A stretch of DNA of 14,764 nt from Desulfobulbaceae bacterium UBA5123 (GCA_002415465.1 DHYT01000224.1:2218-16981); one strand, 5' to 3'; numbered from the stretch's first letter, positions 6,103-12,904 are shown. Notes: generated by a model from the sequence alone, not told the origin. Numbers and translations: made by a program.

Positions 6103-7242
6103 GTGAAATTCGAAGAGTTCGTCTCCGGCAGTGACAAGCAGCAATACCAGTACAGAAGCTTCCAGCCCGGCCCCATCAATCACGGCTGGGCATGGGAGGA
6201 CCCGCGCATCAATGTTCTGCTGGAGAAGGCGACGAAATCCCTTGGCGAACTCAATGCCTTCACCTTGATCGTGCCGGATGTGGATCTCTTTATCCGGATG
6301 CACATTATCAAGGAGGCCAACACCTCCAGCAGGATTGAAGGCACCCGGACGGAAATGGACGAGGCAGTGCTGGAAGAGGAGGCGATCCTGCCAGAGCGCC
6401 GCGACGATTGGCGAGAGGTGCAGAATTACGTCCGGGCCATGAACACGGCCATTGAAGAATTGCAGACCTTGCCATTGTCCTTACGCCTGTTACGTCATAC
6501 TCACGAAATTCTCATGAGCGGTGTCCGGGGAGAGCGCAAAACACCCGGCGAATTCCGCCGCAGCCAGAACTGGATCGGCGGCTCCTCCCTGGCGGATGCC
6601 GCCTTCATCCCGCCGCACCACGATGACATGCCGGATTTGCTCTCTGACCTGGAAGCCTTCTGGCACAATGAGAACATCCAGGTCCCGCATCTGGTTCGCT
6701 GTGCCTTGAGCCACTATCAATTCGAAACCATTCACCCATTCCTGGACGGCAACGGCCGTATCGGTCGTCTGCTGATCACCCTGTATCTGGTGAGTCACGG
6801 CCTGCTGCACAAGCCGTCCCTCTACCTTTCCGCCCATCTGGAAAAGCACCGGGGCGCTTATTACGACGCCCTGACCCGTGTTCGGGCATCCAATGATCTC
6901 GGGCACTGGGTACGCTTTTTCCTGCAGGCAGTGGTTGAGACCGCCGAGAACGGCAAGGGGACATTCCAGCGAATACTGGCGCTCAGGCAGGAGCTTGATG
7001 CTGAAATCATCAAGCTGGGCCGCCGGGCGGAAAACGCCCGACAGCTTATCATGTACCTCTATGGCACTCCGACTATTACCGTCAACACGGCAATGAATCT
7101 CCTGGGAATCAAGTATGTTCCGGCCAACAGCCTGGTCGCATCTCTTGTGGAGATGGGCATTCTGCAGGAGGTCACCGGTTTCCAGCGGAACCGAATTTTT
7201 ATCCTGCGTCGTTACATAGATATTTTCAGGGATGGAAATTAA
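6103..7242 (+). CDS. Fic family protein (class II, self-inhibited adenylyltransferase)
   Basis: Fic enzymes usually transfer AMP from ATP to a Ser, Thr or Tyr hydroxyl of a target protein. The 379-residue product carries the full active-site motif HPFLDGNGRIGR at 201-212 (catalytic H201). It also has the flap-region phrase PGEFRRSQNWIGG (148-160) and a Fic N-terminal domain with the inhibitory motif SSRIEG at 75-80, matching (S/T)xxxE(G/N). E79 would block the gamma-phosphate site, which defines class II. The C-terminal 70 residues look like a winged helix. The start is GTG at 6103, supported by AGGAGG at 6088-6093 with a 9-nt spacer. The gene is less GC-rich than its flanks and lies inside the tRNA-Arg relic island. 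It appears intact. Its target and physiological role cannot be read from sequence. Confidence 0.93.
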   Translation: MKFEEFVSGSDKQQYQYRSFQPGPINHGWAWEDPRINVLLEKATKSLGELNAFTLIVPDVDLFIRMHIIKEANTSSRIEGTRTEMDEAVLEEEAILPERRDDWREVQNYVRAMNTAIEELQTLPLSLRLLRHTHEILMSGVRGERKTPGEFRRSQNWIGGSSLADAAFIPPHHDDMPDLLSDLEAFWHNENIQVPHLVRCALSHYQFETIHPFLDGNGRIGRLLITLYLVSHGLLHKPSLYLSAHLEKHRGAYYDALTRVRASNDLGHWVRFFLQAVVETAENGKGTFQRILALRQELDAEIIKLGRRAENARQLIMYLYGTPTITVNTAMNLLGIKYVPANSLVASLVEMGILQEVTGFQRNRIFILRRYIDIFRDGN

Positions 7243-7256
7243 AATACACGGCACTT

Positions 7257-7300
7257 TATTATATTTTCACTTGACCAAAGTATAATATAGAAATTTATAT
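7257..7300 (+). promoter_or_regulatory. AT-rich dyad with candidate promoter upstream of the small toxin-like gene
   Basis: In the 179-bp gap after fic, TATTATATTTT (7257-7267) pairs with AAAGTATAATA (7277-7287), an 11-bp stem with one G-T pair around a 9-nt centre. TTGACC (7271-7276) lies partly in the centre and, with TTATAT at 7295-7300 (18-nt spacer), could form a promoter. A dyad overlapping a promoter could be an operator, but AT-rich DNA yields such matches easily. The remainder of the gap holds only a 19-codon open stretch (7341-7400). Confidence 0.3.
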
Positions 7301-7421
7301 CTCGGTTTTCTCTATCCCCGCAAAGAATTGCGGTGAATCAATGAGCACGTCTTCCAATGAAAAAAATACGATTGAGCAATTTATGCTGAACAAACTCTGA
7401 CTGACAGGGACAACCAGTGGT

Positions 7422-7700
7422 GTGTTGCCGAGCCGCAAGCCGACTATCGAGCCAAACGAGCATGTCGAACACGGCGTTCGCTATTCCCTGACCCTGCACG
7501 ACGCCAACAACACCAGGGTTGCCGGTTTTGACAATGCCCATGCTGTTCAGATACCGCGCCGGCGGAAAAAATATGGGGCGCGAAAGACCGCACGGGACCA
7601 CAAGCACAAGTTGGAAAGGGTTTTTCCCTACGAGTTTGAATCACCGGGACAGTTACTGGAAGATTTCTGGACTGAAATCGATAAGGTCCTAGGTGAATAA
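7422..7700 (+). CDS. Small protein resembling TumE/DUF6516-type toxins, without partner
   Basis: The product is 92 residues with no membrane segment or signal peptide. The arrangement VRYSLTLHD..RVAGFDNAHAV, a basic middle (RRRKKYG), DHKH, then PYEFESPGQLLEDFWTEID recalls the TumE / DUF6516 family of putative toxins (typical phrases: YDN, DH.H, PY.F, QL..DF). This is by memory of motifs, not by search. Known relatives usually have a helix-turn-helix antitoxin gene next door; none is visible before the flanking repeat. The start is GTG at 7422 with a weak AGGGA at 7406-7410. The same frame is open upstream to an ATG at 7341 except for one TGA at 7398-7400, so an N-terminal piece may have been lost by a nonsense change. 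It lies inside the relic island. Confidence 0.6.
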   Translation: MLPSRKPTIEPNEHVEHGVRYSLTLHDANNTRVAGFDNAHAVQIPRRRKKYGARKTARDHKHKLERVFPYEFESPGQLLEDFWTEIDKVLGE

Positions 7701-7801
7701 GAGGTCAAGTCCAAAAGTGGTTTAGAAAAGGTCACGACCATTTGATACCAATATGTCTGCAAAGACGATGTGTGCGCGTTGTGTGACATGCAGGGGCAAT
7801 T
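7701..7801. other. Gap inside relic island with no recognisable gene
   Basis: The 101 bases between the small toxin-like gene and the right-hand repeat show no supported reading frame, terminator or known repeat. A partner antitoxin gene would be expected about here if the toxin reading is right, and it is absent. Confidence 0.6.
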
Positions 7802-7979
7802 GACATCGAATCCGTGGACCGACCTTCCGGGCGCGCCACCACCAATAGCGCTTTATAACGCCACCCTATCGAGACCACATCCACCAGCCATCCCGCATCC
7901 GCCAAACGCAGTGGGGCAGACAATCCTCCGGGCGTGCCAACACCAAGGAGATAGCCATCAAACGGCTGTCTCCTTTTTT
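7802..7979 (+). repeat. Right copy of flanking repeat (attR-like)
   Basis: This is the partner of 5619-5807. It starts with GAC-A-TCGAATCCGTGG, the tRNA anticodon arm with one change, has lost about 11 nt of the T arm, then matches the acceptor end and CCA (7826-7838). After a diverged middle it carries another tRNA-end fragment (7922-7939) and 40 nt identical to the left copy, including the terminator. It cannot encode a tRNA because the 5' half is missing. It marks the right edge of the inserted segment. Confidence 0.75.
7945..7979 (+). terminator. Second copy of the tRNA-type intrinsic terminator
   Basis: The 12-bp stem AAGGAGATAGCC / GGCTGTCTCCTT with its 7-nt loop is followed by a T run extending to 7982. 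It is identical to the terminator after tRNA-Arg. It should stop transcription leaving the relic island before the phosphate-response cluster. Confidence 0.85.
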
Positions 7980-7996
7980 TTTGCCGCCAACCAAAA

Positions 7997-8072
7997 CATA
8001 ACCAAGCCCTCATCGTTTCCTAACAAAACAACCCTATCCTTGAATCATGCGTGGGCATCACGCATCCGGATA
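7997..8072 (+). promoter_or_regulatory. Leader of the REC-kinase gene: possible Pho-like repeats and a hairpin
   Basis: Two things stand out between the terminator and the gene at 8095. First, ATAAC (7998-8002), CTCAT (8009-8013) and CTAAC (8020-8024) are spaced exactly 11 bp, like a degenerate PhoB site, and TATCCT (8035-8040) could be a -10. Second, ATGCGTG (8047-8053) and CACGCAT (8059-8065) form a perfect 7-bp stem around GGCAT, and TATCC/GGATA (8035-8039 and 8068-8072) could extend it. Either could regulate the downstream operon. Both calls are by eye. Confidence 0.3.
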
Positions 8073-8094
8073 TGAATCAGGGAGGGCTAGAGGC

Positions 8095-9306
8095 ATGGCA
8101 TCGCACAGGATTCTGGTGGTTGAGGACGAAGAGGACATCCATGAGTTGCTGCTCTTCACCATGCGGCGGGACCAGCACCGGGTGACGGGGGCCAAGTCCG
8201 GGGAGGAGGCCGTTGCCCTGCTGGGCCGGGAAACCTTCGACCTGATTATTCTCGACATCATGCTGCCCCAGCAAGACGGCTTTGAGGTGCTGGCCTTTCT
8301 CAACACCGTCGCCCCAGCGTCCGGCACGCCGGTGATCCTCCTCTCCGCCATGGCCAACACCCAGACCATTATCAAGGGCCTCAGCAACGGCGCGGTGGAC
8401 TATATCACCAAGCCGTTCAGCGTCGGCGAACTTTCGGCGCGGGTCAAACTGCACCTGCAGCTGAAGGCCGCCAACGACGAGCTGCGCGAATCGGAAAAAA
8501 AACTGCGCAGCTCCCTGGCCGCCAAGGAAAAATTCTTCCGGATCATCGCCCATGATTTACGGGGCCCGATTTCGGCCCTCCACGGCTACGCCCGGCTCCT
8601 CACCACCAGAAAAGAGGACTGGCCGCGCGAGAAACAGGAGCAGTGCCTGCATACCCTGGAGGAAACCTCGGCCAACGTCTCCGCCCTGCTGGAAAACCTG
8701 CTGCAATGGGCCCAAAGCCAGACCGGCAACCTGACCATGCAGCCGGAAGCCCTCGATCTGCCAACCCTCTGCCTGGAGGCGGCCGCGCCCCTGGGCGGCG
8801 CCCTGGACGGCAAAAACATCCGCCTGCGGCAGGAAATCCCCCCGCGGACAACCGTTTACGCCGACCGGCAGGCAATCGCCACCGTTCTCCGCAACCTGTT
8901 GGCCAACGCGATCAAGTACACCCATCCCGGCGGCTCGATCACGGTGGCGGCGCGGGAGATCGAAAGCCGGCAGGAGATCACGGTCACCGATTCCGGGGTC
9001 GGCATCGCCGCAGGCGACCTCGACAAGCTCTTCCGCATCGACGCCCACCACTCAACCCCCGGCACCGGCAACGAAAAGGGAACCGGCCTCGGCCTCATTC
9101 TCTGCCGGGAGTTTGTGGAAAAGAACCTTGGCGAGATCACGGCCCGCAGCACGCCGGGAAAAGGCAGCTCCTTCATCTTTACCTTGCCCCGCGCCCGCCC
9201 GGCGGATACATTTGGAGAAATTCTTCCCCCGGAGGGGGAAACAGGCCGCTCGCTCCGGCACCTCCAGACCACTTCGCAGGACCGCGCCCCCCTCCTGCCC
9301 GCGTAG
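8095..9306 (+). CDS. Soluble response regulator-histidine kinase (REC-HisKA-HATPase)
   Basis: The product is 403 residues with no membrane segment. A receiver domain (about 4-122) has the acidic pocket E10-D11-E12, phosphoacceptor D54, S84 and K106. A coiled linker (about 123-145) leads to a HisKA domain with H153 in FRIIAHDLRGPIS. The HATPase domain has the N box NLLANAIKY (267-275), DSGVG (299-303) and GTGLGL (329-334). All key residues are present, so both phosphorylation and kinase activity are plausible. The start at 8095 is set by GGGAGGG at 8080-8086, 8 nt before ATG. An ATG at 8047 would add 16 residues and lacks such a site. The stop is 2 nt from the PhoB-type gene, so they are surely co-transcribed. 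It may feed an extra signal into the phosphate response; its partner is unknown. Confidence 0.92.
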   Translation: MASHRILVVEDEEDIHELLLFTMRRDQHRVTGAKSGEEAVALLGRETFDLIILDIMLPQQDGFEVLAFLNTVAPASGTPVILLSAMANTQTIIKGLSNGAVDYITKPFSVGELSARVKLHLQLKAANDELRESEKKLRSSLAAKEKFFRIIAHDLRGPISALHGYARLLTTRKEDWPREKQEQCLHTLEETSANVSALLENLLQWAQSQTGNLTMQPEALDLPTLCLEAAAPLGGALDGKNIRLRQEIPPRTTVYADRQAIATVLRNLLANAIKYTHPGGSITVAAREIESRQEITVTDSGVGIAAGDLDKLFRIDAHHSTPGTGNEKGTGLGLILCREFVEKNLGEITARSTPGKGSSFIFTLPRARPADTFGEILPPEGETGRSLRHLQTTSQDRAPLLPA

Positions 9307-9308
9307 AG

Positions 9309-10001
9309 ATGATGTCCAAGATGTCCAAACAGATCCTCGCCATCGAAGACGAAGAAGATATCCTGGAACTGATCACCTACAATCTGACCAGGGAGGGATA
9401 CCGCGTGCACGGCGTCGCCAACGGCGAAGAGGGGCTGGCCTACGCGGAAACGCACCGCCCCGACCTGATCCTCCTCGACCTGATGCTGCCGGGGATCAGC
9501 GGCCTCGAGGTGTGCCGCCGCCTGAAATACGGCGAGCAAACCAGAGCCATCCCGCTGCTGATGGTCACCGCCCGCGGCGAGGACGCCGATATCGTCGCCG
9601 GCCTGGAACTGGGCGCGGACGACTACGTAACCAAACCGTTCAGCCCCCGCGTCCTGCTCGCCAGGATCCAGGCGGTTCTCCGGCGGGGCGCCCAGCCGGA
9701 TTCTCCAGAGGAGCCGCTGTTGCGCCGAGGCGATCTCACCATCAATCCCGCCCGCCACCAGGTGTTGCTGGCCGGCAGGGAGACGCCGCTTACCTCCACC
9801 GAATTCCGCATCCTCCACTTCCTCGCCGCCCGGCCGGGCTGGGTTTTCACCCGCGACCAGATCGTCAACGCCATCCACGAGGAGAACTTCGCCGTCACCG
9901 CCCGTTCCGTCGATGTGCAGATCGTCGGCCTGCGCAAGAAACTGGGCGGCGCCGACTGCATCGAGACCGTGCGCGGCGTCGGCTACCGCTTCCGTGAATA
10001 A
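9309..10001 (+). CDS. phoB: Phosphate regulon response regulator PhoB (OmpR/PhoB family)
   Basis: The product is 230 residues. A receiver domain (about 8-125) has E13-D14-E15, phosphoacceptor D57 in ILLDLMLPG, T87 and K109. A winged-helix DNA-binding domain (about 135-229) ends in VRGVGYRFRE, typical of the OmpR/PhoB family. On phosphorylation such proteins dimerise and bind tandem 11-bp repeats. The PhoB name, rather than a generic family member, rests on its position directly before a PhoR-type kinase and pstSCA. ATG codons at 9309, 9312 and 9321 are all possible starts. None has a strong ribosome site, and 9309 lies 2 nt after the previous stop, so translation is probably coupled. Confidence 0.9.
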   Translation: MMSKMSKQILAIEDEEDILELITYNLTREGYRVHGVANGEEGLAYAETHRPDLILLDLMLPGISGLEVCRRLKYGEQTRAIPLLMVTARGEDADIVAGLELGADDYVTKPFSPRVLLARIQAVLRRGAQPDSPEEPLLRRGDLTINPARHQVLLAGRETPLTSTEFRILHFLAARPGWVFTRDQIVNAIHEENFAVTARSVDVQIVGLRKKLGGADCIETVRGVGYRFRE

Positions 10002-10002
10002 G

Positions 10003-11808
10003 ATGCGCCGCCCACGACTCCTTCTCCAGATCACGTTGCCCATGGTTTTGATCATCATCACCGCCATGGCCGGCGCCACCTGGTTTTCCACCTCCGCCCT
10101 GCACAATTTTTTCCTGGCCCGAACCAAGAAGGATCTGCAGATCCGGGCCGTGCTGGTCGAAAAACAGATCCGCCCGTTCTCCTTCCCCCCCGATCCGCGA
10201 AAACTGGAGGCGATCTGCCGCCGCATCGGCGCCGAGTCCGCCACCCGCATCACCATCGTGCGCCGGGACGGGGCGGTGATCGCGGACTCCGTGGAATCGC
10301 CGCAGCGCATGGACAACCACGCCGACCGGCTGGAAGTCATCGAGGCGCTGGCCGGCCACATCGGCATCTCCGTCCGGCACAGCCACACCATGGGCCGCGA
10401 GATGCTCTACCTGGCCATGCCGCTGCGGCCGGATGCCGACGCCACGGCCGCCAGCCCGGCGGCCGACGGCGTCCTGCGCCTCTCCATCCCCATCACCGCC
10501 CTCGACGAACCGCTGCGGGCGATCACCGCCGATATCATCGCCTGCGCCATCCTGCTGACGGTGCTCGCCGGGCTGGTGGCGTTCATCGTTTCCCGCCGGA
10601 TCACCCATCCCCTTGAAAGAATGCGGATCTCCGCCGAGTTGTTCGCCGACGGCAAACCCGCCAAGGAGATCAACCTGCTCGAGGAACGAAACATCTCGCT
10701 TGAGGTCGCCGATCTGGCCGCGGCCCTGAACAGCATGGCCAACCAGCTCAACCAGCGGCTGCAAACGGTGACCGGGCAGCGCAACCAGCTGGAAGCGGTT
10801 TTTGCCGGCATGGTCGAGGCGGTGCTGGTGGTGGACCTGGGAGAGCGCATCGTTAACCTCAACCAGGCGGCGAGCCTGCTTTTGAACGTCGACGCCAACG
10901 CCGCCCAGGGCAAGCCGATCCTCGAGATCCTCCGCAACAACGATTTGCTGGACTTTGTCCGGCGCAGCTTGGCGGCCCGTCACCCCCTGGAAGACGAGGT
11001 CGTCCTCCGCAAGAGCGACGGCGAGATTTACTTTCAGGCCCATGGCGCCATTTACCGCGACGCCGACAACTCCCGCGTCGGCGCGCTCATCGTGCTGAAC
11101 GACATCACCCGACTGCGCCTTCTGCAGAACATGCGCCGCGATTTTGTCGCCAATGTCTCCCACGAACTGCGCACCCCGATCACCGCCATCAAGGGCTTTG
11201 TCGAAACCTTGCAGGACGGGGCCGTCTCCTGCCCGGAGGACGCCGGCCGCTTTCTCGCCATCATCCACCGCCACGCCGACCGGCTGAACGCCATTGTCGA
11301 GGACCTGCTCACCCTCTCGCGGATCGAGCAGGAGGAAACCGACGGCGACATCGCCCTGGAACAGGGCGCGCTACGACCGGTTCTGCAGAATGTCTGCGAG
11401 ACCTGCGGCTGGCAGACGCGCAGCAAGAACATCACCCTGGTGCTCGACTGCCCGGACACGCTCTCCGCCCGCATCAACGGGCCGTTACTGGAACAGGCGC
11501 TCAGCAATCTGGTGGTCAACGCCATCAAATACAGCCCGGAGAACAGCGAGATCATCCTCACCGCGACGGCCAGGCCCGATGCCATCCGCATCACGGTCAG
11601 CGATTCAGGGGTCGGCATCGCCAAGGAGCATCTGCCCCGCCTCTTCGAACGCTTTTACCGCAGCGACAAGGCCCGCAGCCGCAAGCTCGGGGGTACCGGC
11701 CTGGGGCTGGCCATCGTCAAGCATATCGTCCAGGCCCATCACGGCGTCGTCCGCGTCGACAGCACCCCCGCTCGCGGCACGACCTTCACCATCGAGCTGA
11801 CACCCTGA
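10003..11808 (+). CDS. phoR: Phosphate regulon sensor histidine kinase PhoR
   Basis: The product is 601 residues. Two membrane segments (about 8-30 and 174-196) enclose a periplasmic domain of about 140 residues, longer than the tiny one in enteric PhoR but usual in many other bacteria. A HAMP domain (about 197-250), a PAS domain (about 260-370) and a HisKA domain with H387 in FVANVSHELRTPI follow. The HATPase domain has the N box NLVVNAIKY (502-510), DSGVG (534-538) and GTGLGLA (564-570). PhoR phosphorylates or dephosphorylates PhoB according to phosphate supply, sensed through Pst and PhoU in studied species. ATG is 1 nt after the phoB stop. No Shine-Dalgarno is clear, so coupling is likely. 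A GTG at 9994 in the same frame is a possible but less likely start. Confidence 0.92.
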   Translation: MRRPRLLLQITLPMVLIIITAMAGATWFSTSALHNFFLARTKKDLQIRAVLVEKQIRPFSFPPDPRKLEAICRRIGAESATRITIVRRDGAVIADSVESPQRMDNHADRLEVIEALAGHIGISVRHSHTMGREMLYLAMPLRPDADATAASPAADGVLRLSIPITALDEPLRAITADIIACAILLTVLAGLVAFIVSRRITHPLERMRISAELFADGKPAKEINLLEERNISLEVADLAAALNSMANQLNQRLQTVTGQRNQLEAVFAGMVEAVLVVDLGERIVNLNQAASLLLNVDANAAQGKPILEILRNNDLLDFVRRSLAARHPLEDEVVLRKSDGEIYFQAHGAIYRDADNSRVGALIVLNDITRLRLLQNMRRDFVANVSHELRTPITAIKGFVETLQDGAVSCPEDAGRFLAIIHRHADRLNAIVEDLLTLSRIEQEETDGDIALEQGALRPVLQNVCETCGWQTRSKNITLVLDCPDTLSARINGPLLEQALSNLVVNAIKYSPENSEIILTATARPDAIRITVSDSGVGIAKEHLPRLFERFYRSDKARSRKLGGTGLGLAIVKHIVQAHHGVVRVDSTPARGTTFTIELTP

Positions 11809-11841
11809 CCGCGCGCGGGTGGCTAAAAACACGAGAAATTG

Positions 11842-11872
11842 TTGCACCGCCGGGCGTCACTTGTGCTATCAA
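11842..11872 (+). promoter_or_regulatory. Candidate promoter in the phoR-pstS gap
   Basis: TTGCAC (11842-11847) is followed after 19 nt by TATCAA (11867-11872), with a TG a few bases upstream of the -10. It could start a pst transcript separate from phoBR. The spacer is long, so confidence is low. Confidence 0.3.
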
Positions 11873-11921
11873 GAAGAAGGCATTGCGCAATCTTTTTGCA
11901 TTTCATCATTTTTATACCGAA

Positions 11922-11943
11922 CGCTAACCATCCGCTAACAATC
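11922..11943 (+). promoter_or_regulatory. Candidate PhoB box upstream of pstS (tandem 11-bp repeat)
   Basis: Two adjacent 11-bp units, CGCTAACCATC and CGCTAACAATC, differ at one base. PhoB binds head-to-tail 11-bp units with a C-T-x-x-C core, as in the enteric consensus CTGTCAT repeats, and each unit here has CTAAC in register. The site lies 66 bp before the pstS start, beside a phoB gene. It is a good candidate for phosphate-starvation control of pstSCAB. Confidence 0.5.
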
Positions 11944-12008
11944 TTGCGGCAGGATACCGGCAACTGTTCGGCAACGAACCACACCTGAACTACGAAAGGA
12001 GATTGCAG

Positions 12009-12893
12009 ATGAAATATCGCGGATTGATCCTCGGCGTGCTGGCCACGGCCATCCTTGCCGGCCTCACCGGCTGCGGCAACAATACGGGCGACAAACAGCA
12101 GGCGGCCGGCAGCGGCCAGACCCGCTACCTGACCATCAAGGGCTCCGACACCATGGTCCACCTGGTCAGCGAGTGGGCGGAAGCGTTCATGCAGAAGGTT
12201 CCCACCGCCGATCTTTCCGTCACCGGCGGCGGCTCCGGCACCGGCATCGCCGCCCTGATCAACAACACCACCGACGTCTGCGCGGCCTCGCGCTCCATCA
12301 AGGAGAAGGAGATCGCCCTGGCGGCGGAGAAGAACATCCACCCCACCGAATTCAAGGTGGCCATGGACGGCATCGCCCTGGTGGTCAACCCGGCCAACCC
12401 CATCAGTCAACTGACCGTGGAGCAGGTTAAAAAAATCTTCACCGGCACGGTCAACAACTGGAAACAGGTGGGCGGCCCGGATCAGCCGATCCTGGTCCTC
12501 TCCCGTGAATCCAGCTCCGGCACCTTCGTCTTCTTCCAGGAACATGTCCTGGACAAGCAGGATTACAGCCCCAATGCCCGCTCCCTGCCCGGCACCTCGG
12601 CGATGATCCAGAACATCGCCACCGATGCCTGGACCATCGGCTACGTCGGCCTGGGCTACGCCCAGCAGGCGGCGGACAAGGTCAAGACCCTCGCCATCGC
12701 CCCGGCCCCGGACCAGCCCGCCATCGCCCCCTCGGTGGCGACCATCAACAGCGGCGAGTATGTCATCGCCCGACCGCTCTTCCTCTACACCGGCGGCGAG
12801 CCCGCGGGGCTGACCAAGGAATTTCTCGACTTCGCCTTGAGCGGACCTGGCCAGGAGATCGTCCGCCAGGCCGGTTACGTACCGCTCCAGTAA
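12009..12893 (+). CDS. pstS: Phosphate ABC transporter substrate-binding lipoprotein PstS
   Basis: PstS binds phosphate outside the inner membrane and delivers it to PstCA. The 294-residue product starts with a lipoprotein signal peptide. The lipobox is LTGC (19-22), so C22 would be lipidated. Family features include KGSDTMVHLVSEWAEAF near the N-terminus, the binding-loop segments TGGGSGTGIAALINNTTDV and AASRSIKEKE, and SRESSSGTFVFF in the second lobe. ATG at 12009 has AGGAG at 11997-12001 with a 7-nt spacer. A TTG at 12003 in frame would add two residues and is less likely. It is followed 11 nt later by pstC. Length and motifs fit the short bacterial PstS type, and the pst context makes phosphate the likely substrate. 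Confidence 0.93.
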   Translation: MKYRGLILGVLATAILAGLTGCGNNTGDKQQAAGSGQTRYLTIKGSDTMVHLVSEWAEAFMQKVPTADLSVTGGGSGTGIAALINNTTDVCAASRSIKEKEIALAAEKNIHPTEFKVAMDGIALVVNPANPISQLTVEQVKKIFTGTVNNWKQVGGPDQPILVLSRESSSGTFVFFQEHVLDKQDYSPNARSLPGTSAMIQNIATDAWTIGYVGLGYAQQAADKVKTLAIAPAPDQPAIAPSVATINSGEYVIARPLFLYTGGEPAGLTKEFLDFALSGPGQEIVRQAGYVPLQ

Positions 12894-12904
12894 GGGGGAA
12901 CAGC

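Noticed and set aside
5969..6106. Small + strand frame (45 residues, ends ...SALAGGRQK) whose TGA overlaps the fic GTG
   Set aside because: The 4-base overlap suggests coupling, but there is no ribosome site, no recognisable motif, and the upstream part of the frame lies over the integrase remnant in another frame. A fic antitoxin is not needed because the inhibitory motif is inside Fic.
8047..8094. Longer start for the REC-kinase gene at ATG 8047
   Set aside because: That ATG lies in a hairpin and has no ribosome site, whereas ATG 8095 has GGGAGGG at 8 nt and gives the normal receiver N-terminus.
8856..10391. Long minus-strand frame opposite the REC-kinase, phoB and phoR genes
   Set aside because: Its translation is low-complexity shadow sequence, while the + strand carries intact kinase and regulator motifs.
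9895..11274. Long minus-strand frame opposite phoR
   Set aside because: It is rich in Gly, Asp, His and Gln as expected for a GC-rich shadow frame; phoR is unmistakable on the other strand.
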